A DNA stretch of 64,000 nt from Branchiostoma floridae (GCF_000003815.2 NC_049991.1:20845762-20909761), one strand, 5' to 3'. Shown: positions 33,901 to 49,374, counted from the stretch's first letter. The notes: generated by a model from the sequence alone, not told the origin. Program-made: numbers and translations.

Positions 33901-36900
33901 CGAGTTAACGTTCCATCCAATGCTGGTTTTGACAATAAATTCACCTTTTCTTCGTTTTTCCCCTTTTTGCCCGGGGAATGATGGGTAATCTCATCTGGCC
34001 GGGGGTCCCGCAATCTTCCGATGACGTCACACAGCACGTAGTCCGCGTGTGTGTCTCTGTGGTGGATTTTAGAGAAGTATCAGAGGTCAATCTATATGTT
34101 ACGAACGCTAATACGGATGGAACAATAGTGGATGGACCGCGATTGAATGAGTATGTAAAATATTATCATTTTTGTACACCTGTCTCTGTATCAAAGCGGG
34201 GATTCCAAAGAGGCGATGCCGTTGAGGTGGTACGTTATGCTTTCACAAAGTTGGCAGATCTGTCTATGGTCTTTCAGTGAGCGCTCAAGGATCTCCAAGG
34301 TCACCCATTGATCCTCAAGATCTTCAGATCTTCCAATTATACTTCAATGTACTTTTAATGATTTCATGGTTTATAGATCTCTCACTGGCTGTCGTCCCTT
34401 GGAAACTGTGCCAAAGCGATCAGGTGAACAGAGAATGAAATTTGTATGAGTAAACAAACAAACAAACAAACACACCTGTCTATGGAGTACCTCTCCAGCG
34501 CCTCCTTGATCAGTTCCCTTGCGGTGGAACCCCGCGTGGCCAGCACGCTCTTGTAGTTCGCACCTTGTTCAATCATGGCGCCGAACACCTGACCAGGTGA
34601 GAACAGGAAAGGTGTGTCAGTAGGTCATGATAAGGTCAAATAAACCAGGGGCGATGATATCTTAGAACGAAGAGGGTCAAGAAGACAATATATGTAAAAT
34701 AAAACGACAGCGTCTTCCACCATCATCTTCGAGCTGCCTGATTAAAGACTATCATTATATCCTTATATCCTTCAGATTGAAAACGTACATACCGTACCAC
34801 ACATTGAAAGATGTAAGAAACCAATAGTGTACTATACTACCACCATTACCACCACTATAAACAACCAACCATTATGTAGCTGTCGGTGTAGGGTAATGGT
34901 CGTACAAAACACCAGAATTGCCGTTTGTAACAGGCTTCAAATTAAAAGCTTACTTACCATACTGCTCAACCAGCATAAGATTTACGGCAAAGTAACGCAA
35001 TTTCACACATGCATCGTCCGTCGGCTTCGACTAGTGCACACATAATGAGAGTAATACTGCTACACATGTAGCGACCACAGGTAAACAAACACATCGGTAT
35101 GCAGACTAATCACTGCACCACACTTCCTGTTGTCCACGATACCCTAGCGGTGAACTGTTAAACTGCACGGTAAATCATGATCTGATCGCCTTCATCGCAC
35201 CAAGGATCGCACGATACGTTTATGACAGAAATAGGGAACATTCCTAGTCCGGACCAGTTGTGTATGTGATATGCAAAATTCCAGCTGTTTTGTGGCGGAA
35301 AGGCTGCCCTAAATGCTTGTCGACGATCGGTTCTTCATCTATCACACCTATATGTGTCCTCACCTTAAGCACAACTTAAGCACACCTGAATGTCTCCTTA
35401 CCTTAAGCACACCTGTCACACCTGCATATCTCCTTACCTTAAGCACACCCGTATGTCTCCTCACCTTAAGCACACCTGTCACACCTGTATATCTCCCTAC
35501 CTTAAGCACACCTGGCGCCGTCATGTCCATAGACAGCTCAGAAGGAGACCCTTCCTTCTTCTTCCCCCTCAGACTCAAGCCTGTTACACCTGTACGTCTC
35601 CTTACCTTAAGCACACCTGTCACACCTGCATGTCTCGTCACCTTAAGCATACCTGTCACACCTGTACAACTCCTCACCTTAAGGACACCTGGTGCCGTCA
35701 TGTCCGTAGAAAGCTCAGAAGGAGACCCTTCCTTCTTCTTCCCCCTCAGACTCAAGCCTGTTACACCTTTACGTCTCCTTACCTTAAGCACACCTGTCAC
35801 ACCTGCATGTCTCGTCACCTTAAGCATACCTGTCACACCTGTACAACTCCTCACCTTAAGGACACCTGGTGCCGTCATGTCCGTAGACAGCTCAGAAGGA
35901 GATCCTTCCTTCTTCTTCCCCCTCAGACTCAAGCCGCGCTGGAAGATCTGAGATACAGACTTCGTCTTGCCGAGGCTCTTCCGAGCCCGGTTCCTTAGAG
36001 ACAAAGATTAAAGACGTTATTATAAAGGATCAATTGATTTAGCTATTCATCTATTGACTAGTTACGCCTGTGTATCAGTGTCGCTAACAGGTAAAATATT
36101 TTCATACTTAGATGGATTTGAGTCTTTTAGGAAAGTCGTCATTCTTCTACGAAAAGAAAGAAGTGCTCATTATATCTAGGAGCGGGAAGCTGGAGAGGTA
36201 TGGGGTTAAATGGGGAATTTTATCTTTATCGTAAATCTTGCATTTTAACTTTTTTTGGTTTATGTAAGATGCTATTTTAACAAATCAGTATTTTAATTTT
36301 CTCTTACGTCGAGTCGTTGAGAATTCGAATATACAAATTGCAAAGGAATTAATTAACTTAATATTAAAAAAGTAACTGTAATAACATATATACAAGGATA
36401 CCATACAATCTCTATCAGTTATCAAATATTAGTAAGTAGCTACTCAGTAGTCTTTTTGAAGTGACAACTACCATTTTTAATCATCCAACATGGCAGACAA
36501 TGCCTACGTCATAATCACGTGGGTTCAAATACCCTTTGACAACTTACTTTGAGGGCTGCCTGACGCCGCTGACCTCGGGTGACCCCACCATGCTGTCGTC
36601 ATGAGCGGACTTGGTCCGGCCGGAGCTGATTGACGTGTTCGCAGACGACAGGCTGGAGCCGGTGGTGTTGCCTGGCGACCCGTTCATCACGTGATTTAGC
36701 GAGTGCGTGGAGTCGAACGGTTCAAGGGCTTCGCACAAGGACGGCAGGCTGCTGGACTTTCTCAGCTTCCCGCCAAAACTTTTCCACTGTCTGCTCTTCA
36801 CTCTCCGACGGAAGTCCTCATCCTTGGCAGGATTCTCCCAAGATACGCTCACACCTTTAAAGGTGCATTGTGTAACATAAGGACAATATAGTTAGTATGC

Positions 36901-39900
36901 CAAGAAGCAGTTTAATACTCAAGCAATTGGGTATGAGTTTGGAAACGGTCAGACGTTTCAGAGAGCATCCACTTTTGTCAGTGACTTTGAGAGACCGAAA
37001 CGTCTGACCGTTTACAAAATCAATTTCAGTTGCTTGAGTAACTGCTTTTTGGCATGTCTTATTACCTGGATGTCTAATCTTTATCGATATAGTTAGTAGA
37101 TGTTTCTACCTTTTATTTACATAGGAAGTAAGGTCAAAATTATGGACTTTCATACAACATTTTTGGAGGGTGGTTACATTGCGCCATACAAACATATCAC
37201 TAAAAACTGTGATTTTTCAAACCAGTGTACAGTATGTTGCTTAGAACAGAAGGACCTAGTCTGAGATGTCTTAAGGAACTTAGCAGACCTTGTGCAGCTT
37301 GCTTTGTACAGTTCACAAAAACCATAGCAACATTGCCTGTACCAGAACAACCATCAATAGTCCTAGATACTAATAACACTGCACGAGAGGAGGTGGCACT
37401 CGGACCTTCCCTCCCTTAGCTTAAACGCAATAAAACTTTTAAACAATGACATCAGCTCTGGCTCTGCTGTTTTATCACACCTTCTTGGAGCGTGACTGTT
37501 TAAATGTTGCCCTGGGTTTGGTCATTAGAAGAAATATTGGTCCATTTTCTTGTTCTGAACATAACTCGGCATAATAAGGCAAATATGCTGGACAGAGGTT
37601 AAAATTTGTACATGTCATTCACATGAGAGTTTCGTACTTGAGAATGTTTTTAGTTTTGGAGCCCAAATTTTACATTATTTAGTGTACCTTTAGCAACAGG
37701 CCTGAGTCAGCTTACAGATGTGCCCTATGTGGCAGAGACTGTCATTCTGTAGACACTGTAGGGCTGATATCAATCAGGGATTTACAATGGTCAATGTTGC
37801 CGAAGGAGGCTATATGCGGTGTACCTTTAAGAAAGCGCTTGTTCCTTCTCCTTGGGGAGTCCCTCCTCCTGCTGTCCCCGGATCTTGAGGAGTCTTGTGA
37901 GGAGCCGGACAGGCGCTGGAGCTGCTGCCGGCAGTACTCCTCAAACTCGGTCTCGATGCCGTAATGCTGGACCAGTCTACGCCGGCTGGCGGGGGTGCAG
38001 CTGTAGATCTGCGCTACGACCTGACAAACAAACAAACAAATAAATAAACAACCTGAGTGGTGTAGCGGGCAAAAATAGTACTGCATTATTCGGGTGGCAT
38101 GGCATTACTGTAGATCTGCGCAACGACCTGAGTAGTAGAGCGTGCAAGGAAACTATCATATCATTCGGGTGGCATGGCTTTTACAGTATGATACATGATA
38201 ATGATAATAATGGACTAGTCTTCGTCGGCTAGCGGGAGAACAGCTGTAGATCTGCGATACGACCTGAGTAGTGTAGCGTGGACAGAAAGTATCGTATTAG
38301 TCGGGTGGCATGGCATTCACTACATGATACATGACAATGATAATTAAGATTAATGTAGCTCTGCTCCGCAACCTCAGTAGTACACAGAGTAAAGAAATAT
38401 CGTTTTCTTCTGGTGGCATGGTATTCACTATATGATAAATAGTTGATAATAATAATTATTATAATATACAATATTAACTGTAGATTCGTGCAAAGAACTG
38501 AGTAATATAGCGTGGACACAAAGTCTCAAATATAAAGTTACGGGCTTTTCCTTTGACACCATCTGCGTCAGGTTGGGATGCAGCGTAAGTCAGCTTAATA
38601 GCATTACTGGTCAATCAGAATGTTATTCTTGCTCGAGGATCTCCAGGGTAAGGAGGCACATGGTCAGGGCAATCAAATTAAGTCATTGTGGCATTGAATA
38701 ATGAGTAAGAAAAGCACATTTAGGTACCTCTTGTCTCCAGCTGCCTTTGTTCCTGAGCACGAACCTCGGGGTGGTGCGCACACTCACGGCAATCTCTAGG
38801 GGGCGCTCTTCTCCATCGAGCAGGATAGCGTCTGCACGGGGAGGCACGGCGGTTTGTGAGTTCAACATCCATCGATTCATATATAAATAGCCCTTCATCT
38901 ATCCATGAATTTCTTCACTTCATCGTAAACATTACAAACTTGTAAAAGGCTCGTTGGGACAGACATCTTGAAGCATTCGGTCATTGATTAAAGCACTCTT
39001 TCATTGACACACTCACTTGCTCACTCACTCACGTTCACTCATACACTCACTCACACACTTACGCATTGACACTCGCACACTACTACACATTATATCACTC
39101 CCTTCGTTTCATTCATATATTACACGGCAATAACTGTGTCGTTGCCCTACAGTATTCAGACATCGCTTTTAGACACGAATCGCAAAGTTTTCGCAGCATG
39201 CAACAGATACAATAATCGCAAGGAGGCGTTTCTGCAAATAGATATTCACATTTGTCACGGAAGCGTCAAACCGCATGACCATTTCATCAATCAGGTGTAC
39301 GAGCTCATGCCTGCTTTCGCTGACGTCACGCCTCATCGGACGCTCAACCGGCCGTCACAGCACCATCTGGCTGGACTACAAACGATTTCGCAAATTTCGC
39401 GTTTCCACCCGGAAAGTAGTTCGCCACGGCGTTTATTATACACTGTAACCTTACATACAGTCGCTTTTCGCTCTGACATTTATTACACACTATAAACAGC
39501 CGCTTCTTTGCTGTTCCGTCTGGAATCCTTGACCATCTTATAACGTCTGGTACGTATCGTCCAAATTCTGTAGGAACATTTTCGTTTTAATAGCCCTTGG
39601 GCCGCACAACTTTAAATTTGTGCATTCACCTCAGCAGTGGGCTAATCCACAATCTGGCTGGACTACAAACCTCCAACCACCGGTACCGCACGACTTCGCA
39701 TATGTCACCATTCCCTTTCCAGTTAAGGTCCTTCCCGCGTGAGATACTGCATTGGACGGCTCCCATTTCCGTTTTAATGAGATAACCCTCTCACACATAC
39801 CGTACATGTATAATTAGGCATTTTATCACGAGTGTATCGTGGCGAATTGGAGGATAAAGTTGGATAATAAAGTTTAGGTTAAATGGCTCGTAGAAGAAAA

Positions 39901-42900
39901 GAACAATTTCGTTTCAATAGACCTTGGGCCACACAACTTTGTGCACTCAACACAGCAGGGGGCTAGTCCTCTGGTGTATACTCATACCAAAATATTGAGT
40001 GCTGAGGAGTTTTTGATGAATTATATTTATGTATCTGTATAATAAAACATGGCCGGGATCGAATAGACGACTTACCAAATGCCTAGCGAACCCTCTTCTT
40101 ACTTAGCCATTGTATCGATCTGGAGGTACTAAAGAAATGTTGACAAGCATTTCTCGCATAAAAAATCACAACAAAGACCTTAAAAGCCTTCCAAGCTACC
40201 CAAACTCTAATCAAAACATTTAACAATGACACATGAACTCCTAAGGCCACGGTTTTATCCAACAAGTACAACCAAGTTCTGCTTCGGTTATTTGCAACAA
40301 TAGACACACAGGCATCAGTATAGTGGGGTTAAGTTCTTTGAGTGTTCTGTGTTTTGTATTAACCAAATGTTTGGCATTCTGGAGTGACAAAACAAAACAG
40401 TAAGCGACATGGCACTTAGCTGTAGATAGGGACAGGTTTTCTTAGGGTGTGACAGTTCACAGTGATCATTGTTACAGTTGATTTTGTAGCGACTTCAAAG
40501 CACTGAAAAAGGCCAAGTTAAAATCTCTATTCTTCTCCAAGCATATGTTAGGACATAAAGTGGTACATTTACTCTGTTCCCCATTTTTGTTACAAACGGC
40601 ATTCTTTACATTAAAAAAAGTTGATAAATTGAGGATCTAGAAAAAAAATGTAACGAGTTTTCATTCATCTGCTAGAGGATTAATCGCAACGTAGCAGCTT
40701 GGTCCCGACAGAGAGACATTTCCAACTGGTGCTATGTTTCTAGTATTGGATGCTTGTTCGCTACGCCTACACTCTCACTGACTGAAATATCATCCATTTC
40801 AATTACCGAATACATTTCCTGTAACCCAGCCATCTCGACAGATTGTGTTCTTTTGAAAACGTCAAACCGAGAAACGCAAAACGGATGAGTTCCTTGTTGT
40901 TTTGCCAGTCGTGGAGGTGATAATTAGACAAATTGGATCGTATTTTTTTCGTGCCTGCCGAAATTGTACTGACATCTTGTACCGATTGATTTCACAAATG
41001 CTAGGGTGGTACAAAATTGGTGTCCAACAAGAAAAAAGACGATCGAGCTTGACCTTGCAGATCATAAGGGTTGCGAATAGAAGGTATACGGTACTACCTA
41101 GCCTGCAGGATCGTACCTTTCTTACCACACAATCAAGCATTTGCTACCGTTAGCCGTAACACCATTGTAAACGCCTAGCCAGTGCTCAATAAGTACATGT
41201 ACGTAGCACATGAAAACTTACTTGATACTTGCACATCAAAAGCACGTAAAAAATTAACGAACACCGTATACCGTAGACACGCGGTCACGTCAGGACAACT
41301 CGTCTGCGGTATATCTGTATTTGTATCTAGATTTATATCTCTACATCTAGATCGGGCGCGGTCTCTAATCTACCGTACCACAGGCGCGCGGCGCGGCAGC
41401 AGCTGGTTATGTTACACTGTACTGAACGACCCGTCACACCTAATCTTTGCACATCTGAGGCGTTGTTTAGATCAAGCCGATTAAGAGCACCTTGCCGCCT
41501 TTATCTATGATATACAAGTCCTCTTCACAATGTGATAATATATTGCATGAAATGAGGCGAGAAGTGCAGGTGAAGAATAAGAAAAGCAAACGTTCGACGT
41601 TACCTGTACAGACGTCTCTTGTCTCACCTGTAGGCTCACCTGTGCCATTTCTTATCTTCGATCTGATATCCATAAGCGATCCATTAATAACTCCCAACAC
41701 CCGATACGGACGGATTCCTTACTCATGCCGCGTGAAAAGCGATGAAATGGAAACCATTTTACCGGTCCAGCGTTAATTAGAGACGCCTTACTGTTTCCTG
41801 AGTATTGAGAACGCCACAACTTTACACCAGATGTTTAAAAAGAACCCCTTATGAGAAGCTTACCTCCTAAACTTGAAGAAAGTCGTCGCGGTGCTTAAAC
41901 GTCTTCTCAAAAGCCAGGAATCACTTAAGAAACACCAGGCACAATAGGCGTACCTGAACTGCGACACCTGAGGTACAGTCCCGTTTAGAGAGTCCCTCGG
42001 GCGGAAAATGTGGCAAAAAGAAAGCTTTCGCCCCGGTCTGCAGCCGGTAACCCTACACGGGGGTATGCTACATGTGTGTGTGTCACACGCGCTCGCTACA
42101 CCGTCACTAACGTTACCTTTCATGTCGCTGTTGTAAGGGTCCTGTCACGGGCGCTGTTAGCCTGGGTTAAGGTCTTCGATGCTAGAAATGTTGCCCGCCC
42201 ACCCAGGCCCAGCAGCGCATCCCAGTGAATTACAGTGTCATGATCAGTTTTGATTACTTTGCTTCTCGAAGACTGGGGCCGATAAAACAGACCATTGGAG
42301 AATGGTTCCCAGGCGATATTGTAGTACGATTGAGTTACGACAGCGACCTATGTTCAGAACATTAGACTGCGATAGCTGTGAATATGTCGTCCAAACCTCA
42401 GTTGGCACAAAATGTTACGATAGGTCCTGGTCAATGATCGGGTCTGCCATAGCCTTTATTCTACTAGGAAAATATGCTACAAACGTCACTGGAAAAGTTT
42501 TTAAGGGAGTACTAGTACTATGCTTAACAATAGGTCATGGGTAAGAGCCAGAGGCGGTCGGGCGTGTGATTGTAAGAGGCTTGTTTATGTAGGTCGTCTG
42601 TAAAAGTGGGGCACTGGAGGAACCTGGAGAGCCGTATTGTTTACGTTTTGAAAGATAAACAATGTGGTGATCAAACATGATCGGTACAGAGTGTGTAAAC
42701 AAACGCAGCTTTGTCAACAACAACAACAAAGACAAGCCGCTACAGCAGCCAGCAATGTAAAACCTTGAGAATAGGTCCAATGTGTTCACACACCTGTGAA
42801 AGTTTTTGAAACTCACAAGAAAGAACACGGGTACTTTCACTAACTTCACCATTGAAACACGTTTTGCCCGGGGGGTGTCTGAGCCAGTGATCGTGAGGGA

Positions 42901-45900
42901 AAGGCTTCTACAGAAGTCGACTTCATCGAATGCTAAAAATATTTAAAAGGGCGCGTGCTAAAAGAATTGTAACTTTAGAAAATACCCAATGGTATACGAG
43001 TACATTTAATTATATGTCTATCTGTGCATTCTGGTTGGTCTATTTCTAATATCCCATCCATAACCCAGGGCCCGGTCGGGTAGATTTTGGGAACGAAAAG
43101 TATGGTCATATCAATGACGTAAAACTACACAAGACGTAAAGATAATAGTCGTGGGCATTATTTTTTGTACGTTTTACATAAACATTTCTATTGTTCGTTT
43201 CCGCAAACAGCCCGGCCGGGCCCCCGTTTGGAAATGTGACGTTAACCTAACAAGGCTAAGGTTTAGATCATATTTAGGAAACGGGGCCCGGTCGGGATAC
43301 TTGCGGAAACAAAAAAGAAAAGTGCTTATAAAGGAATACAACTTATGCTTCAGACTAGTTCGAATTCTTTTTCTCACGTTCTATGTGTTTTGCTGCCTTT
43401 CTTACAATATTGTTTTCGGTTCCAAAAGCTACCCGGCCGGACCCCGGGTTGGGAATTGGGACCTAGGCATAAGTACCTGTCCGCTCCAGCGGCGAGCGGA
43501 AGGTACCGCCCTCCTACTCTGAATGGAACCATCAGAAGTGGTCCTTAATTCTGCATGCTTACATCCCCATCATTATGCCGTTATTGTACCGCGACAACTC
43601 GGCTTCAGATTCTCGGTCGGAACACAAACTAGCGCTTGTTGGTTAGAACTTTTCATTGTGTATGGATATGGTGTTTCAATCGCCACTTTGTTAATTAGGC
43701 CATGTTGATTTGATTATATGGATGACATCTACGCGTATCAATTTCCGATCGTTTTTAAATAAAAATCTTTTTTACAGTACTGTAAATCGTACAAAAGTAG
43801 CTAGCTGTTAGATTAAGCAACTATATGCCGCAGAATGAAAACAAATGATATAGGAAAACGTATGCGTCAAAGAATGTCAACGTCAGTTCTATGGTCAAAG
43901 AAGAAGATGTGAAAAATATGAAAAGTCTGCTGTTCGATATACCATATTCTTTGTGCCCAGACATTTGTTCGACCTTACTGACCAGTTTTCAAAGTCTAAT
44001 TGTTTATTGTAATACATTGTGTTCTGTAGTTCAATTTTTGATACCACCTTTGCATTCATGTGGTCTAGCAGTATTTTTAATTTCCGCCCTTCCGCATTAG
44101 TTTATGGGTGTCCATGCAGGGGATGTCATCCTTAAAATTAATTCAGAGCGTCACATCTGCTCGGAGATGAAGTCAGGCCCACCTTTGATCCACCGGGTTG
44201 TCCCCGGACAATGGCCGGGAACTGTTTACCAGCGGAACCCTTGTCGGCTCGCTACTGTACAGGAGTGTACACTACGTACGGGGTTGTATAGCAGCTACTG
44301 AATAGAAGTGTACACTACAGCGGTGTACTGAGGGTAATACGATATAAGAAGTTTACTAAACAGAAAGGTCAGGCCTGTGAATGTAACTGTGGTGGGCTGG
44401 GGTCGTGGGAAGGTCTTGGGTCGGACATGGGATAGGGAAGAGAGGTGTAATCTCCAAGCAGATCATACGGTAGCATAAGCTAGTATAAAAAGCTGCCAGA
44501 GGAGTGAAGCCGGCCTGGGACTGGCTGGGAGTGTGTTTGGCTACCCCGGAGTGGCTCATGACTCCCTCTGGATGTAGCAGTGGCGGACAGAGGTCGTGGG
44601 GAGGGCCAGGGTCGGCCATGGGACAGGGAAGGGTGGAGATCAAGTTGGTTAGAAGCTGCGCAATTCAATGATATTTTAATCAAAACCTCCTTGCTCACAT
44701 ATAAAGCGTACAAATCACAACAGGGTGCAAAAATTATTGACAGAACTGAAAAGGGGCTTTAGAGAGATGTAACTGACTAACAAGCTTAAGGCAGCCAAGA
44801 ATGACTCGAGCAAAATCAGGGTAGCCGAGTCACTAAATATGTAGTTGCCAGGGTACCATAGCTTACTTTTGCATTGAATTCAGTAGAAATGTAGTCTATA
44901 CGAGAAAGTGATAGTTGCAGACTTAGTGTTCAGAGTCAATTTCTTTGCCTGAAGTCACGTTTTCAAGTTATGTCAAACAAAAACACTACAAAAAGAAACC
45001 CCAAACTATGGGAACCGACGTGTAAACCTAAACATGAGTTGTCAACCAAACCAACATATCCAACCAAAAGTTTCTTCGTTCTAAGCAGTGCACACCAAAG
45101 CTCTTACTTGTCCAATAACAGGTGTACCAACAGGTGTGTCATGACAAGTGTATTTTGACAGGTGTACAACAAGAGCTGACCTCGCCTTCGAACAAGTGCC
45201 AAGGTCAAGACATGATTACAAATGGCCGCCATTTTGGAACCGCCGTGACCTTTGGCCCATCGGCGTGTAACGCTTTCACCAGACGTTTTCAACAAACCAA
45301 CGCACTATCGAGCTTTGTTATGGCTACAGGTACTTCACATATTTCAGCACAACTGGTCCGAAACGCCATGACATTTCAAAATTTTGTGTAATACAAAGCG
45401 TGTGTATGTTTTGAGTTAGCAGGGAAGCTCTAAGCTCCTCCAAATGTGTACAAAAGACGATCATGTTGGCCAAACATTACAGATCCTTTCGGCAAACGAC
45501 TCCACTAAACGGAAGTAAACGAACGGCATTGGTAGCATATAACAGTAACTAACTTTTAAACGTGAAGTCTGAAAAGCAAAGCTGGTCCCTTAACGTTAAG
45601 AAGCACCAGAGAATTAGAAAACAATATATCTGATAAATGTTTACCTCAGATATCTTTATAACCATAACCATAATGTTAACGTTAAAGATTCACATAATAG
45701 CTGACTCAAGATACTAAGATATTTTTCCAATAACACGTGCAAAATTTTGAGTATGCATCGCAAGTACAAATGTAAGCTGAATGCAATATGGCTTTTTTAA
45801 CATGCATGTATGGTTTTCAAAGAAGTTAAATGAAATTAACATCTAAGTCTTAAGTTAAGGTAGTGGTAAGTAGCTATTCAAAGAGAATTATGGAACCGTG

Positions 45901-48900
45901 AGATATATTTTATTATGCAGCTCACGTTTCACTCTTGAGTCATACGGTAGTCACGCTTTAACTACTATTGTTTACAGTCAGGAGATCCCGGCTAGTCTGG
46001 ATAATCATGGGTCGGCTGTGGGGACCGTGATCGTACGGTCTGGGTCTGAATCACAACAAAAAATGTTGTGGCGTTTTCTTTTAAACAGGAAGTCGGAGAA
46101 CTTTGCAGCTTTTGAGTTCTGCCATAACTTTACTTTGCACGTGTGTGAGCTACTTTCGAAAAAGTGCTGTACAAAATCACGCTTAAGCCATAGAAAATTG
46201 TGTCTTGGTGTTCCGATTTTTATACGTCAATTGTCCCGTTTTTGGTATAGTTGGCTGATGCTTGTGCATCATTATACATTAGTCATGCCAAGTCTATAGA
46301 AGGAGGTTATATATAACCTCTTTTGTCAGTATTAGTACCTGTAACATTGCGGTAAAACCTCAAGCTTTAACAAAAAGCATTCAGAGTAGCTGCAGTATGT
46401 CCGATGATGATACCCCTTTTCATACAACGTCTTTGTGTCATATTCTGTGGCTAGTGTGCCGTTATGCATTAGTTACGATAAATCCGTACCAGTATACAAA
46501 CAAACAAAGCTCCGATGCAACATTGCAGTAATTCCGGGACACAAATCAAAAACAGCTCACCTTGTCAAGCTATAAAGCATTCAGAGTAGCCTGAATCTCT
46601 GCATAACAATCACTCGGCCGGGCTTCTCTCAGGTCCAGTTTCATTAACATACTGTATGGCGGAATAGGCTGGGTGTTTTGGAAAGGGTGTGGATCAGATT
46701 TTGGCAAACCGGCTTGCACTACAGAAGCACTACAGAAGCTACTGTTGCGAGACTATCCCCCACCCCACCCTAACCAAAGCATATCTAGACCGACGCACCG
46801 ACAAAGTTTAGCCACAGGGGCACGTCTCGTAACTTCGCACGCCCTTCGTAAAAGAAAATCTTTCTGTCGTCACATGGCACCCCTACCGTATGGTTCACAT
46901 AGTTTAACATGCCTACATTAGCTTTCAAAGTTGGTTCTATAAGTCGTATGATACTGACTACCACTATTTTATTTCTATCCTAGAGCTGCGTGCCCCTTTT
47001 CCACAATTTTGTATAATTTGTTTACGGAAGACATAATACGTATTATTTTTCTGATTGCAAAGCCCCCTCCTATCCAGACCCTCAGTCAAGTATGTCACAA
47101 TGAAACGATTTCGATTACAAAAGGATTAAGAACTTATGAAGCCCTCCCGTGCTGGAGTGACAGGTGGGGGTCTGCGGGGGGTCTCCGCCGAACCGGAACC
47201 GCTACAATGTGGCTCTACAGGGGTACTCGGGGTCACCTGTATTTGCACAGGTATTTAGGATTAGGGATGGGTCGACGACCTCGGACGTTACCATATTTGG
47301 TACGCTGCCAAATAAGGCTTCGCAAGAGTAGAAATGAAAAGTAGGGAAAGTGGAGCATTCATGAAATACGATATCCAACAATGGTTAAGAACAACAGTAG
47401 GAACAAAAGATCTGATAGATACACAATACACATGAATTTCTAAGCTCGTTCTAGTTTAAACATGGCATACGTAGATTTAGAAACTAGCGGAGTTACTGGC
47501 ACTTCCTTCTGGAATACCCTAAACTTATGTGGCTCATACGGAATGGTAGATTGTATAACATGATATAAACTTATCATAGAAGCTTATCTGTGTTGGTAGT
47601 AATCATAGTACAATGCTTAACTTTCTTCCAATACAAAGGTATACACGAATAAAATTTTGAAGGACCACTGTCGCCTTCTCCAGGATCATTGAAAATTTTA
47701 TCCGTGTTGACCCTTGGGTACCATGATACAAATTAAAATTCGATGTGTTATGATATAAAATCCGTTTCAAAGTATCTGCCCGGGCGTATCCAGAAAACGA
47801 ATGTCTACAGTTTAGTATACTATAGTGTAGGTGGTATTCATGAAACTCAACAAATAAGCGAACTTTTCTTTGAATACAGTCAAAAAGACATTATATATTA
47901 AATATGGCCTTCGGGTTACTCTGTGACAGTCACGAGTCGATGTTTAACTGTGGGCCAGAATCTGGTGACTTTTGGGTGATGTGTTTAACCCAAACATTGC
48001 GGTCAGGGAATGTTTGAACATCCAAAAGTTGTTACAAAAGGTCAAAGTCAGAATAACTTGCCGTTAATGTTCCCAACATGTGGTAGAAAGGATTCACTCT
48101 GTGAGAAGCAAACATGACAACAACACGGTCTTATACAGACCTACCAACACACTAAAAATATCATAGCAATCCATCTAGGCGGTCTTTTGTTATCTTGCGG
48201 AAAGACATCCCCGTTACAAACGAAAGGCAGCCACCACAGTACCTCCGCTGCAATGAGGTTACAAAAATCAGTCCATCATTCGATAGATTAATGTACTCTT
48301 GATGATACTTTTACACAGGGGAGTCGATCAACAGATACTGACGTTAGTCATGCGGCCGGTGTTCCCTCGATTATCGCGCGTTTTTTTTAGAGATCGGTCG
48401 ATGCTCGCAGGCCAACGAGCCCAGTTAAAAGCGATTATGTAGATTTTAGGTAAAACGATACGCTCGAGACTCTGGCGATTTCAATATTTTGAAATTCAGC
48501 GTCATTCGGGCAGTCGACAAATACGACCGAATCGCGCCGACTAAGTGACGGGGAATTGATATAACTGATTGTAAAAGCTTCTAATGATTGTAAGAAGCTT
48601 ATCCCATACTACAACTCCTGTATTAGTTAGTTAAGCTATAGAACTGTAGTTATGTAGATGCCATACTTTGTACCTCGTACAATTGTTGTGCAATAAAGTT
48701 ATCTCTATAATATACGTAGAAAGAAAGCTTTAATTAGAATGGGGCAAGGATTATTCGGAGCGTGTACCAGTAAGTCAGTAGTAACTCTGAAACGTCGCAC
48801 CACATAAGCCTTTTATCCAGTGTGGCCTGGAATGGTAAGCCGAAAGCTGGGCTTAACCGTACACATTGATTAACGCGTAATCCAATGTGCTCAGTAAGGC

Positions 48901-49082
48901 ATGTCTGGTCTAAACACTGAACTCAGCCCTTAAGCACTACTAACAGCAGTTTACAGTTCACTCTCTCACACACACATACATGTACCGTGACGCACACACA
49001 AACACATAAATGTAAACTCAAACATACATTTACATAAATGCACACACACGCGCGCGCGCGCACTAACATACAATTACACACA

Positions 49083-49147
<65 letters not shown>

Positions 49148-49151
49148 GCGG

Positions 49152-49182
<31 letters not shown>

Positions 49183-49329
49183 TACACACACACACACACA
49201 CTCACTTACACACACACACACAAATACACACACACACACACACACACACACTCACTTACACACACACACACACACAAATACACACACACACACACTCACT
49301 TACACACACACACACACACACACACACAA

Positions 49330-49374
<45 letters not shown>

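Noticed and set aside
35390-35998. Plus-strand frame of about 200 codons through the exon 7 repeats
   Set aside because: Antisense shadow of exon 7 and its repeats; composition (CHTC, PYLKHT) follows the repeat and no domain is seen.
41860-42123. Minus-strand frame ending FKFRR before GTAAGC, as an alternative first exon
   Set aside because: The donor leaves phase 2, while exon 4 needs phase 1, so it cannot feed the gene in frame.
45898-46299. Plus-strand frame of 133 codons in intron 3
   Set aside because: No domain, AT-rich, no splice or promoter context; length is within chance for this much sequence.
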